Part shown: positions 1 to 8,307 of the stretch, piece by piece | Layout: each line of letters opens with the position of its first letter | How positions within the stretch are numbered: position 1 is the first letter of the stretch | Assembly: GCA_963817075.1 (NCBI GenBank) | Contig: CAWFMT010000001.1 | Coordinates: 124,001 to 188,000 of the forward strand | Direction of reading: 5' to 3' | DNA length: 64,000 nt | Source: DASPKM01 sp963817075 | GTDB taxonomy: Bacteria; Bacteroidota; Bacteroidia; Chitinophagales; Chitinophagaceae | The notes under the pieces: model-generated | Databases searched by the model: none | What the model saw: the letters and a program-made list of their open reading frames with translations, nothing else | What the model was told of the DNA's origin: nothing | Translations under genes and position numbers: made by a program

Positions 1-668
1 CACACTCGCATTGGAAAAAATCGCTCAACCATTTGCGAGAGACAAGGCGAGCCATTGCCATCGATCTCCGGGGGCATGGCGAATCAGCCAAACCCGCTGA
101 TCATGATTATAGCGTACAGGCCATGACTGATGATTTAGAAGCTGTAGTAGACAAGTTAGGACTTAAGATATTTATCCTGGTTGGACACAGTATGGGAGGT
201 TCAATCGCCATTGAATATGCGGGACGACATGCAGATCAGGTGGCTGCATTACTTCTCATGGGAACGCCGGGAAAAAGCAACAAGGAACAATCTGCTCCTA
301 TAATTGCGTCCCTCGAATCAGAAAAATATCAGGAGGTGATGGACGAATACATGAAAAAGCTTCTGACAAATGCTGATCCATCTGTAAGTGAAGAGGTGAT
401 GGAAGGTGCCAATGCAATATCGAGAGAAGATTCTATTAATATTATAAAATCGGTCTTTGCATATGATCCTCTGCCTTCTCTAAAAAGTTATTGGGGACCT
501 AATCTTATTGTATCTACTGATAAGGAATTACAGCAGCCTTCATCACTCGCTAAATCATTTCCCACTGTTCCCAATAAAATTGTAGAGGGAACGAGTCATT
601 GGATCCAGATGGATAAACCTGATGTATTTAATTCCATCCTGGATGATTTTTTAGGGAATATCAAGTAA
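1..668 (+). CDS. alpha/beta hydrolase, 5'-truncated by window edge
   Basis: Serine hydrolase of the alpha/beta-hydrolase fold; substrate unknown. The reading frame is open back to base 3 and reads HSHWKKSLNHL before the family-typical IDLRGHGES strand-turn, so the TTG at 33 is not the real start and the N-terminus lies outside the window. The nucleophile elbow GHSMGG is visible about 60 codons in, and the C-terminal GTSHWIQMDKP carries the probable catalytic His. No signal peptide can be judged. The gene is followed by a 438-bp stretch made mostly of repeats. The fold is certain, the substrate is not. Confidence 0.85.
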   Translation, partial: HSHWKKSLNHLRETRRAIAIDLRGHGESAKPADHDYSVQAMTDDLEAVVDKLGLKIFILVGHSMGGSIAIEYAGRHADQVAALLLMGTPGKSNKEQSAPIIASLESEKYQEVMDEYMKKLLTNADPSVSEEVMEGANAISREDSINIIKSVFAYDPLPSLKSYWGPNLIVSTDKELQQPSSLAKSFPTVPNKIVEGTSHWIQMDKPDVFNSILDDFLGNIK

Positions 669-1106
669 AAGATTAACCGCAAAGGCGCCAGGAGGTTGGT
701 GAGAATGGAAAATGTAAAATGCAAAATGAAGAATGGTTGATCGAGGAGGCAGAAAACAGTACAATTTCAGGCATCGATGTTTTTTATTTGCAAAGGCAGT
801 GTTGATTTTTTTTCTGAGTGCGGTTCTGATAGGTCAAAAAAATGTTTTATTAAATTTTTTCAAATTGCTATGAAATCTGCTAATGAAACGAAATAATGGC
901 TGCACTCAATAAGAGATACTAATGACATCAACATTTAGAAAATTCCAGCGCTACTAAAGAGGCAGAATAAATTTCAAAAATCATTGCGGCAATAGTTTTG
1001 TCTGCTAATGAATGATCTTCATAAAGTTCGCGCTTAAAAAGCTGTGAATTTTACATTTTAAATTTCATTTCGCATTCATGAACTTTGCGCCTTTGTTTCT
1101 TGGCGG
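669..1106. other. repeat-bounded intergenic stretch without genes
   Basis: No convincing gene. The left edge carries a half copy of the TTAACCGC palindrome (673-692) followed by AAAATGT/AAAATGC heptamers (about 704-735). The right edge carries TTTTACA/TTTTAAA heptamers (about 1046-1080) followed by an inverted palindrome half ending in GGCGGTTA (1081-1110). The stretch is therefore framed by two composite inverted arms in mirror order, resembling a small non-autonomous element. The AT-rich centre has no recognisable coding potential. Confidence 0.55.
673..692 (+). repeat. TTAACCGC palindrome family, left half
   Basis: TTAACCGCAAAGGCGCCAGG, directly after the hydrolase stop. Same family as the other TTAACCGC/GCGGTTAA copies in this window. 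Its inverted partner is at 1081-1110. Confidence 0.7.
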
Positions 1107-1110
1107 TTAG
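1081..1110 (-). repeat. TTAACCGC palindrome family, right half; supplies GNAT stop
   Basis: Reads AACTTTGCGCCTTTG then TTCTTGGCGGTTAG on the plus strand. The minus-strand TAA stop of the acetyltransferase (1107-1109) lies inside the repeat. Confidence 0.7.
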
Positions 1111-1574
1111 ACAATTTTAAAATTATCAATCGCCACACCCTCAACATCGCAAACGCAGGCCTCGTGATCAATTTCAGCTCCGCATTTTTCATAGAATTCA
1201 ATGGCTGATTTATTCCAGTCTGAAACAAGCCATCGAACCCGTTTACATTTTTCATCTCTGGCAATTTCAAATATCCTATCCAATAATTGGCTACCAATGC
1301 CCCGTCCGCGATAGGCATCTTGAACATAGAGATCATCCAGAAAAAGAGACTTACCAACCCAGGTATAGTATGCAAAAAAATATGTTGCCATGCCTACTAT
1401 CTCATGCTCCTTAGTTTCAGCAATTAGGCATCTAAATAGAGGCATCTCTTCTTTCATTTGCTCAACGGTATTCAAAACGCGTTCAGGTGTATTCTGGAAT
1501 ACCGCCAATTCCTTCACCAGTGAAAGGATGGCTGGAAAATCAGCCTCACTTCCATCTCTGATAATAATACTCAT
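1107..1574 (-). CDS. GNAT family N-acetyltransferase (SSAT-like)
   Basis: Cytoplasmic acetyl-CoA-dependent N-acetyltransferase of 155 residues, the usual length for the family. The acetyl-CoA pyrophosphate loop RGRGIGSQLL is around residue 90. The early LVKELAVFQNTPE segment and the later NKSAIEFYEKCGAE segment resemble the spermidine/spermine or thialysine acetyltransferase branch, so a polyamine or lysine analogue is a reasonable but untested substrate. The start codon ATG at 1574 gives a normal N-terminus (MSIIIRDGSEADF). The stop codon falls in a repeat. It lies 24 bp downstream of the LacI gene on the same strand and could be read through from it. Confidence 0.88.
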   Translation of the reverse strand: MSIIIRDGSEADFPAILSLVKELAVFQNTPERVLNTVEQMKEEMPLFRCLIAETKEHEIVGMATYFFAYYTWVGKSLFLDDLYVQDAYRGRGIGSQLLDRIFEIARDEKCKRVRWLVSDWNKSAIEFYEKCGAEIDHEACVCDVEGVAIDNFKIV

Positions 1575-1598
1575 TCATTAAATTATGAGGGTTATGCT

Positions 1599-2636
1599 TT
1601 AGTTTTTACGAGTTATGACCAGATCTGACCTTGTGGAATCGCGCTCATTCAGAACTGATTTCAGAATAACATTTTCATGTGTCATGTTAAGTCTGGCCTT
1701 TTCAAGTCGTTTGAAGAGAATTGCAGCAGCCTGCTTTCCAATTTCGTAAGCGGGTTGTGTGATTGTGGTAAGTGATGGGTTCATCAATGATGCTATTTCA
1801 AGGTTAGAAAAACTAATCACCTTGATGTCCTGAGGAATTCTGATACCCATTTCTCTACAGGTATTATACGCTGCAACCGCCAGTTTTTCCACTGATGCAA
1901 AAATTCCATCGGGCCGGTATTTTTTTCTGAAAAGCTCGTGCAATAATTTTTCGTTGACAAGATTGTCAGTACTGCACTGCATTACAAATTTCGGATCCTG
2001 TTTTAACCTGTATTTCTTCAAAGCATCCAGGTATCCCATCATTCTTTTATTGGCGATGGAAAGATTCTTGGAAATTGATAGATACGCAATATTCTGGCAA
2101 CCCTTCTGAATCAGGTGCTCAGCAGCTTTGAAACCGCTTTCGTAATCATCAGTTGTAATTTTGGATGTTTCAATTGCTTCGCAGATCCGATCAAAAAATA
2201 CGATAGGAATTCCTTTTTGCTTAAGTTCTATCAAATGTTCAATATCATCAGTCTCAGCTGAAAGTGACATCAAAACTCCATCTACTCTCCCACTTTGAAG
2301 ATGTCTCGTTATAGATTTTTCCTTTTCAACGTGCTCATGTGTAAGGTAAATCAGCACGTGATAATCCCGCTCCTGAGCAATTGCCTCTATTCCATTTATT
2401 GCAAGAGCGAAAAAATTGTTTGCGATCTCCGGGACTATGACTGCGATTGTTTTACTCTTATGCTTTCGAAGACTGCTTGCGTATGGATTAGGTTGATAGT
2501 TTAATTGCTTTGCAAGAGCAAATACTTTTTCTTTTGTTGCCGGACTGATCTCATAGCTGTCGCGAAGTGCCCTTGAGACCGTTGAAACGGCAAGGTTTAG
2601 TTCTTTTGCAAGTCTTTTAAGATCTACCGTGGCCAT
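1599..2636 (-). CDS. LacI family transcriptional regulator
   Basis: DNA-binding sugar-responsive regulator of 345 residues. The N-terminal helix-turn-helix (about residues 4-25, LAKELNLAVSTVSRALRDS) and hinge (NYQPNPYASSLR) are classical LacI. The rest is a periplasmic-binding-protein-like effector domain with the typical VIVPEIANNFF strand and ending in the ITQPAYEIGKQAA helix. It is the only regulator inside the utilization locus; I see no hybrid two-component or ECF sigma gene nearby. A palindrome CGGAAACGTTTTCG sits 54-67 bp upstream of its start and recurs upstream of SusC1, so autoregulation and control of the SusC1 operon are likely. The effector is unknown, possibly a breakdown sugar of the locus substrate. 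Confidence 0.93.
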   Translation of the reverse strand: MATVDLKRLAKELNLAVSTVSRALRDSYEISPATKEKVFALAKQLNYQPNPYASSLRKHKSKTIAVIVPEIANNFFALAINGIEAIAQERDYHVLIYLTHEHVEKEKSITRHLQSGRVDGVLMSLSAETDDIEHLIELKQKGIPIVFFDRICEAIETSKITTDDYESGFKAAEHLIQKGCQNIAYLSISKNLSIANKRMMGYLDALKKYRLKQDPKFVMQCSTDNLVNEKLLHELFRKKYRPDGIFASVEKLAVAAYNTCREMGIRIPQDIKVISFSNLEIASLMNPSLTTITQPAYEIGKQAAAILFKRLEKARLNMTHENVILKSVLNERDSTRSDLVITRKN

Positions 2637-2686
2637 GGGACTTTAGTAAGTGTTTTTACTTAATAAATGTACACAAATAGAAAGAG

Positions 2687-2710
2687 TTTCGAAAACGTTT
2701 CCGTAAATAA
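2687..2710 (-). promoter_or_regulatory. LacI-type operator upstream of lacI
   Basis: Core palindrome CGAAAACGTTTCCG at 2690-2703 with the central CG step typical of LacI-family operators; 6 of 7 arm positions pair. On the minus strand it reads CGGAAACGTTTTCG preceded by TTATTTA. The 21-base block matches the site at 11593-11613 at 19 of 21 positions. Its place just upstream of the regulator start fits autorepression. That LacI binds here is inferred. Confidence 0.65.
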
Positions 2711-2924
2711 TCCTCTTTGTTGTAATCCGGGTTTCAGAATTTTGTCACACCTTGTATACTTGATAGTCAACCCCAGCGAATCAAACTCTTTGTTTCGAGA
2801 TAAATTTTTGTCTTAACTTAATCCGAACCCAACCACTGAACCCTTAAAACAATCGTCTTCTTAATAGTGTTTTGCTTTTTCAAGTCAGATGCAGCATTCC
2901 TGATATATGGTGTTGGAAACTGCA

Positions 2925-2954
2925 GGCGCCAGTTATGCTGGCGCCACTTTTTTT
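2925..2954 (+). terminator. Rho-independent terminator, plus strand, no annotated gene upstream
   Basis: Perfect 8-bp stem GGCGCCAG / CTGGCGCC with loop TTATG, followed by AC and seven T. The T-tract is on the plus strand, but both neighbouring genes are on the minus strand. It may end an unannotated short transcript that starts near 2640-2800. On the minus strand there is no T-run after the stem. Confidence 0.6.
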
Positions 2955-3000
2955 GTTACACGAATGACACGAATTGAAGACACGAATCGCCCCAATTGAG

Positions 3001-3047
3001 ACTTTAAACTCGAAACTCCAAACCCGAAACTCGATAATCGATACTCA
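3001..3047. repeat. AAACTCG heptamer tandem repeat at lactonase 3' end
   Basis: Successive 7-bp units AAACTCG, AAACTCC, AAACCCG, AAACTCG, ATAATCG, ATACTCA. The last unit supplies the minus-strand TGA stop of the lactonase-like gene (3045-3047). A second array of the same family lies at 38817-38850 and again abuts a TGA stop. Confidence 0.75.
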
Positions 3048-4184
3048 ATTAGTTTTTTCTTCAATCATCTTTAGACAAGTCGGTTCTGGCAGCTTGATTT
3101 CTTCTGATATTGGCGTAAGCATTCCAGTTTCCGGATCTCTCCTAAACACTACTATGTTTCCGGTGGCTTGGTTGGCTACGAGCAAAAATTTTCCTGTAGG
3201 ATCGATAACAAAATTACGAGGAGTTTTACCCAGGGTGCTCTGAATCCCCTTTAGCGTGAGTTTTCCTGTTGAGGGATTTATTGAGAAGATAGTGATGGTA
3301 TTTTCATTGCCGCGATTCGAAACATATAAATATTTTCCATCGGGTGAAGTATGAATATCTGCACTTCCATAGCCTTCTTTGATTTCTGGCGGATGGGTTA
3401 CCAGTCGCTCTAGCTTGGTGAGTTTTCCTTTTTTATAACGATATGCAACAACAGTTCCGCTCATTTCTTCAACAAGGAATGCAAATCGTCCGTTCGGATG
3501 AAAAGTAAAATGCCGCGGACCACTACCGGGAGTAGTAGGCTCTTCTGATTTTGATTTCAGCGGTTGGTCCTTTCTCTTACTAAAACTATAGACATTCACT
3601 TTATCAATACCAAGGTCCGGGACAAAAACATAATTATAATCAGGAGAGAAAACTGTCGAATGCACATGAGGCTTAAGCTGTCTGGTGGGATGGATACTTT
3701 TACCTTCATGCATGATTGGCTGCAATGGTAGTTGCAGACTGCCATCCTTAGAAATTTTCAGAGCTGCTAGATTCCCGCCAGTATAATTGCCATTTACTAC
3801 CCACTCCCCATTCTTATGTACATCAACATAAACCGGATTTTCACCTCCACTTGATTGTTTATTTAAGAAGTGAAGTTTACCCGAGGTAGCATCAAATGAA
3901 AAGGCACTGATGCTACCTGGTCGCGGTGGTCGGGATTCCGTACAGGCATAAACGAATTTTCCATTTGGAGCAACCACAAGAAAAGAGGGATTAACAATAC
4001 TATCGGTATTACTAAGTTTCTCCAGTTTTCCTGATGTTGCATCGAACCTATATACATAAATTCCCTGGCTACCATTTGCTACACCAGCCACAGAATGAGT
4101 ATATCCTCCAACGAAGAGGATCGAAGTCTGTGATCTTGCTATGGCCCAGCAGAAAAATAAAATGTAAAATATAATTCCTTTCAT
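3045..4184 (-). CDS. Secreted lactonase-family seven-bladed beta-propeller
   Basis: Lactonase family (PF10282, 6-phosphogluconolactonase YbhE type) beta-propeller of 379 residues. Recurrent blade strands such as GKFVYACTESRPP, DYNYVFVPDLGIDKV, GRFAFLVEEMSGTV, GKYLYVSNRGNENTI and GKFLLVANQATGNI are visible, and GPRHFTFHPNG is a family hallmark. I chose the ATG at 4184 rather than 4226: it opens a signal peptide (MKGIIFYILFFCWAIARSQ) and lies 7 bp after the upstream stop, whereas 4226 would overlap that gene. Export suggests a periplasmic sugar-lactone hydrolase or a plain propeller. In a locus with a later sugar dehydrogenase, lactone hydrolysis is plausible but unproven. The signal-peptide DNA (4152-4174) resembles the AAAATGT heptamer repeat. 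Confidence 0.85.
   Translation of the reverse strand: MKGIIFYILFFCWAIARSQTSILFVGGYTHSVAGVANGSQGIYVYRFDATSGKLEKLSNTDSIVNPSFLVVAPNGKFVYACTESRPPRPGSISAFSFDATSGKLHFLNKQSSGGENPVYVDVHKNGEWVVNGNYTGGNLAALKISKDGSLQLPLQPIMHEGKSIHPTRQLKPHVHSTVFSPDYNYVFVPDLGIDKVNVYSFSKRKDQPLKSKSEEPTTPGSGPRHFTFHPNGRFAFLVEEMSGTVVAYRYKKGKLTKLERLVTHPPEIKEGYGSADIHTSPDGKYLYVSNRGNENTITIFSINPSTGKLTLKGIQSTLGKTPRNFVIDPTGKFLLVANQATGNIVVFRRDPETGMLTPISEEIKLPEPTCLKMIEEKTN
4152..4174. repeat. AAAATGT-type heptamers inside lactonase signal-peptide region
   Basis: AAAAATA, AAATGTA, AAATATA units lie within the coding region for the hydrophobic signal core FYILFF. They match the AT heptamer family found between genes elsewhere in the window. 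Confidence 0.4.
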
Positions 4185-4191
4185 TTTATTA

Positions 4192-5751
4192 TCAATTTCT
4201 TCCAACTGTTTCACCTGGCCATTCATCTGTTCTAAATGGAGTGGCTGGTAAGCCTGCCTTATTAAACAGGTCAGGGTGAGGAACGTTCTTCCAGGAGTAT
4301 CTTACAGCTACTGGTTCGGCAATTGCATCACTCCATACTAAAATTGTCTTACCATCAATCTTTGCTTTTGCAGGAATGAATTTTCCATCCGCTCCTGCAA
4401 TGGTGAATTCCTGTAATGTTCCATTTGTAGCAACTAATCCTGATTCAGCGTGGTCAAAATGAATACGAATGCTTTTTCCTTCTTTTGACATCGATTTATA
4501 TAGTGGCCCCGAATAGACAATATTTTGCTTGCCATAATCCTTTGCAAGAGCCCAAAGTGCGAGGCGGTAGCCAGGTACTTGTTTATTCTTTGGATGAATA
4601 TCAGCCGAATCACCAGCGTCTGTTACCACTACAATGCCCGTCGCAGGTACTGATCTGTAGCTTAACAATTGCGCTTCCCGGATCTCAGGATTTTGACTCA
4701 TATGTGGTGCAATCTGGACGAAATAAAATGGAAATTCTGCTTTCCATTCTTCTCTCCAACTCTTGATCATTGCAGGAAATAATTTTCTGTATTGATATGC
4801 CCTGCCTGCATTCGCTTCTCCCTGATACCATATAACACCTTTGATGGTAAAGGGAACAAGTGGAGCTATCATCGCATTATAAAGCTGGGCAGGTGATTGA
4901 TAATATCGGACTGCAGTAGGTTTTCTTGGAGCCTGAGGGATCGTGTTGCCAGATTCCTTCGCTGTTGCAGAATCTCTCAACCATTTTTGCAATGAGTCGG
5001 TGTACAAAGCATTGGCGGATTCAAAATCCTTCACCGACTTATCATAACGAGTAAATATTGGCTGAAAATCTGCTTCTGAAGATAGCGTCTTCGTTGGTGT
5101 CCAGGCTTCTGCCGGAGTTCCTCCCCATGAAGAATGAATTAGTCCAATGGGAACACCAGTTTGTTTCATGAGTTCCCTTGCAAAAAAATAGGCCACTGCA
5201 GAAAAATTACCAGCGTTTGCTGAATTGGAAATATTCCATGCACCTGAAACATCATCCAATGGAGATTCTGAAGTTTTCTTCGCTACAGTAAACATCCTCA
5301 GATTTGGATAGTCTGCCTGTGCAATTTCATCTGCTGTTTTTAGATCACTACTTTTCAAACTCTCATGCCTTTTCAAAGTCCATTCCATGTTCGACTGACC
5401 AGAACATAGCCATACTTCCCCCAATAAAACATTTTTCAATTCTATAATATTCTTTCCTTTCACTGATACAACATAAGGCCCTCCTGCTTTCACAGTTCTG
5501 AGTCTTGCAAACCATTTTCCATCCTGGCCAGTTATAACTCGAATAACTTTACCATTCCAGCTACCGGCGATCTCAACCTGTTCCCCGGCATCTGCCCATC
5601 CCCAGATCGCCACATCTGAATTTTGCTGCAGGACAATATTGTCACTAAATAAGGCAGGCAATTTTATATCTGCCGAAGCAGTTACAAATAATATAAGAAC
5701 AATCGGAAGAGTTAAAAATCTTTTGTAATAGGTATTAGAAATACAAATCAT
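4192..5751 (-). CDS. Sialate O-acetylesterase-type carbohydrate esterase
   Basis: Secreted SGNH-fold carbohydrate acetylesterase (SASA, PF03629), 519 residues. A hydrophobic signal peptide ends near residue 28 (LFVTASADI). The nucleophile Ser lies in SGQSNMEW (about residue 120). The block HSSWGGTPAEAW, the oxyanion-type VIWYQGEANAG and the distal D-x-H of SADIHPKN (about residues 384-386) complete the family pattern. A small beta domain precedes the catalytic domain. It probably removes O-acetyl groups from sugars before glycosidase attack. It lies 7 bp before the lactonase gene and follows the DUF1080 gene, so the three are likely co-transcribed. A sialic acid substrate is not implied by the name. 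Confidence 0.92.
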   Translation of the reverse strand: MICISNTYYKRFLTLPIVLILFVTASADIKLPALFSDNIVLQQNSDVAIWGWADAGEQVEIAGSWNGKVIRVITGQDGKWFARLRTVKAGGPYVVSVKGKNIIELKNVLLGEVWLCSGQSNMEWTLKRHESLKSSDLKTADEIAQADYPNLRMFTVAKKTSESPLDDVSGAWNISNSANAGNFSAVAYFFARELMKQTGVPIGLIHSSWGGTPAEAWTPTKTLSSEADFQPIFTRYDKSVKDFESANALYTDSLQKWLRDSATAKESGNTIPQAPRKPTAVRYYQSPAQLYNAMIAPLVPFTIKGVIWYQGEANAGRAYQYRKLFPAMIKSWREEWKAEFPFYFVQIAPHMSQNPEIREAQLLSYRSVPATGIVVVTDAGDSADIHPKNKQVPGYRLALWALAKDYGKQNIVYSGPLYKSMSKEGKSIRIHFDHAESGLVATNGTLQEFTIAGADGKFIPAKAKIDGKTILVWSDAIAEPVAVRYSWKNVPHPDLFNKAGLPATPFRTDEWPGETVGRN

Positions 5752-5807
5752 CTTGGCAGAATTTTATATCCAGAAAGTTAGGAATTATCCTTCCTCGGGG
5801 ATTGATT

Positions 5808-6475
5808 TTATTTCAATTCCTTCAGATCGATCCGCCTGAACCAGGCCTCTGCTCCCTCTGATTGAATAAGGATCCTACCGGATCGTAGACTTGATTCCAC
5901 CCCTTCATTCACCACTTCACCATTTACTATGTGTGTGCATTTTCCATTTCTTGCTATTATTTCCAATCTATTCCATTCACCACTCTTTTTTTCGTTATCC
6001 TTCCTTTTAATAACTCTTGTATTCTTTGTAGGACCATGCCTGACCCCATCAACAACAATCGTTGTACTGTCGATCAACCAGAAATCACCACAGTCACCTT
6101 CCTGGATTTGACACTCAATCGATCTCGGCCAAACCCGATCTTCTGAAACAACATAATAGCAAATGCCATTATCACGAACGCGATTTTCCCTGGGAGGATA
6201 TTTTTTTTCCCCCATTTAAATTCAACCACAAGATGAAAATTGCCGAATGACCTTTCCGTTATTATATAGCCAAACTCTCGTCCTGTAATTTTCAACATAC
6301 CATCTGACACTGAAAAAACGGAATCCGGATCAATCCCTTTACCTTTTGTTTTCAGGAATGTATACCAGCCACTGAAGTCCCGGCCATTAAATATCGGTTT
6401 GAAATCCTGACAAATACCTCTTTGCGCCAAAATTATCAGACAGGAAAGGATAAAATATTTTCTAAAGATTTTCAT
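5808..6475 (-). pseudogene. DUF1080 (3-keto-disaccharide hydrolase family), single frameshift
   Basis: Together two overlapping frames encode one secreted DUF1080/PF06439 protein of about 222 residues, a jelly-roll fold frequent in glycan loci. The first frame starts at 6475 with a signal peptide (MKIFRKYFILSCLIILAQRG) and runs DFKPIFNGRDFSGWYTF to HLVVEFKWG. The second frame continues EKKYPPRENRVRDNGICYY through DCGDFWLIDSTT to AWFRRIDLKELK. The join falls in a run of five G and eight A (plus strand 6201-6213). One extra G would restore W-G-E-K-K-Y. Sequencing error, real mutation, or slippage on the A8 run are all possible. Three genes further on in this operon are intact. Confidence 0.82.
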
Positions 6476-6516
6476 TTTTAAGGATTGATTGACATAAATG
6501 GACTTACACCAAATTC

Positions 6517-6555
6517 AAAAAAATTGGTCGCCTTGAAAGAATTCAAAACGACCAA
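6517..6555 (-). terminator. Rho-independent terminator after SusD1
   Basis: On the minus strand TTGGTCG pairs with CGACCAA, with an inner TTGAA/TTCAA pairing, followed by seven T. It lies 18-56 bp after the SusD1 stop and before the DUF1080 gene, so it could reduce transcription of the downstream enzymes relative to SusCD1. Confidence 0.75.
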
Positions 6556-6572
6556 CAAGTATGGAATATATT

Positions 6573-8288
6573 TTACCAACCTGGGTTTTGCGGGTAAGGA
6601 TCTCCTGTAGTTACGGCGTCAATCTGGGCCTGAGGAATAGGTCGAAGCGTATGCTTGGCAATAATATTTACTGCCGCTTCCTTATTATGCAGTCTTATCC
6701 TTTCCAGCAGTTTACCTGTTCTAACAAGATCCCACCATCTTACCATCTCTCCACATAATTCCCGGCTTCTCTCATCGAGAATAAAATCAATATTCAAATC
6801 TGCCGCTGTTATCCTCATCGCGACAGGATTTCCGCTTGGGAATGCAGCTCTCTCCCTAACAACGTTCATATTTGCTACAGCATCAGCCATGTTTCCCATA
6901 CCGAATGCAGCTTCCGAAGCGATGAGGTAAGTTTCAGCAAGTCTGAAAACAATAACTGGTCTAACTGATGGCGCATTCAGATCGGCCCTTTTAGTGTCGA
7001 AATATTTGAACATTGCGGGTCCGAGTGTATTATCATACTTACGAGGCGGAATCAGCAGATATGGGGTTGCATTTATTTTCGCATCTGTAGCATCAACTCC
7101 AGGCATATAGATAGCAGTATCACCTAACTTAAACCTTACCTGTCCTGCAACTGCTCCAGCAGGCGCACCGGGAGGAAGTGGATTTGGCCAGGTGGGATAG
7201 CCTGCAGGAAAATCGGGTCTGTTCGCATACCAGACTGTTTGAAAAGTTTTGTCATATCGTGTATCATTAACCTTTTCCTTGAATGCTGTATCTGTTAGCC
7301 ACCTGGTAGGTATACAACGAATATATGGACGTCCATACTGTGTGCTGCGCACCATACCTGGACGCCTTTCATACTGTGGAACCCACATATGATTCAAGAC
7401 GTTGTCTGCACTGAAATTACTCACTCCGCTATTATTAGGACCATTATATGCGATATTCGGAGTATGCTGAACTGTCCAAATCACTTCATTGTTCTCCTCA
7501 TTTCCTTCATTGAAAATTTTTCCGAAATCAGGCAAAAGGCTTAACCCAAGTGAAGCGCTGGAATTAATCAAATCTTTAGCAGTGTTGAATGCATTTTGAT
7601 AATCATCTGATTTTTTGGCTGATGATCCCGCCCTGGTTAGATAAACTTTTGCAAGAACATGCTTTGCAGCAGCAGCCGTTGCTTTACCAGGAAGAACACC
7701 ACTGCTTTTTGGTCCTGCAGGCAGACCTACTATTGCATCCTTCAAATCCTGGATGATGAAATCATATACTTCGGCAATGGGTGCTCTTGAAGCCGAAGTG
7801 GAAGGAGTTGACTGGAAATTTTTATTAAGGGTTACATCACCCCAGAACTGAACAAGGATAAAATAATAATTAGCACGAAGGAATTTAGCTTCCGCGATGC
7901 CTCTGTCCTTTGTGGCTTTGGGAAGATCTACTTTTTCAGCATTATCAATAATTCCATTACAGGTATTGATGAAGATGTATGCTGTTCTCCACTGTGCGGC
8001 AACAGTACCCTGGGTTGATGTATAACTGTAAAGATTGATATCGCTATTACCATCAACACCTCTCATGAATTCATCGGTTCCAATTACAGTTATTGTAAAG
8101 AGGTCCTGGTTACCCCAATAATTACGCATGCCAGCGTAGGCTGCATCAAGACCAGATTGAAAACCCTGACTTGATTGAAAGAAGGAAGGAACGAGGATCG
8201 ATTTCGGATCTTCCTCAAGCTTCTTCTTGCAACCGTTAAATAAGATCAGGAATATGCTGCAGAACAATAATATCTTTTTCATAAACAA
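6573..8288 (-). CDS. susD: SusD/RagB family outer-membrane lipoprotein (SusD1)
   Basis: Surface glycan-binding lipoprotein of 571 residues that caps its partner SusC. The lipobox FNGC places the acylated Cys at residue 20 (residue 18 if translation begins at the internal MKKIL). The N-terminal tetratricopeptide-like SusD region begins ESQ-like at SILVPSFFQSSQGFQ, and the C-terminal block RPIPQAQIDAVTTGDPYPQ is the conserved RagB/SusD end. It starts 19 bp after the SusC1 stop and is clearly its partner. A terminator follows immediately. The bound glycan cannot be read from the sequence. Confidence 0.95.
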   Translation of the reverse strand: MFMKKILLFCSIFLILFNGCKKKLEEDPKSILVPSFFQSSQGFQSGLDAAYAGMRNYWGNQDLFTITVIGTDEFMRGVDGNSDINLYSYTSTQGTVAAQWRTAYIFINTCNGIIDNAEKVDLPKATKDRGIAEAKFLRANYYFILVQFWGDVTLNKNFQSTPSTSASRAPIAEVYDFIIQDLKDAIVGLPAGPKSSGVLPGKATAAAAKHVLAKVYLTRAGSSAKKSDDYQNAFNTAKDLINSSASLGLSLLPDFGKIFNEGNEENNEVIWTVQHTPNIAYNGPNNSGVSNFSADNVLNHMWVPQYERRPGMVRSTQYGRPYIRCIPTRWLTDTAFKEKVNDTRYDKTFQTVWYANRPDFPAGYPTWPNPLPPGAPAGAVAGQVRFKLGDTAIYMPGVDATDAKINATPYLLIPPRKYDNTLGPAMFKYFDTKRADLNAPSVRPVIVFRLAETYLIASEAAFGMGNMADAVANMNVVRERAAFPSGNPVAMRITAADLNIDFILDERSRELCGEMVRWWDLVRTGKLLERIRLHNKEAAVNIIAKHTLRPIPQAQIDAVTTGDPYPQNPGW

Positions 8289-8307
8289 TTTTTCGATTTT
8301 AAGAAGA

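Larger units (their letters stand above)
2637..3044. other. intergenic region: lacI control region, hairpin terminator, repeats
   Basis: Contains the operator at 2687-2710, a strong plus-strand hairpin with T-tract at 2925-2954, a short array of ACACGAAT-type units (about 2957-2988) and AAACTCG heptamers (3005-3047). A 49-codon plus-strand ORF (2667-2816) spans the operator but has no recognisable features and is probably chance. Confidence 0.5.

Noticed and set aside
2667..2816. 49-codon plus-strand ORF across the LacI operator
   Set aside because: No ribosome binding site, no conserved features, and it overlaps a regulatory region.
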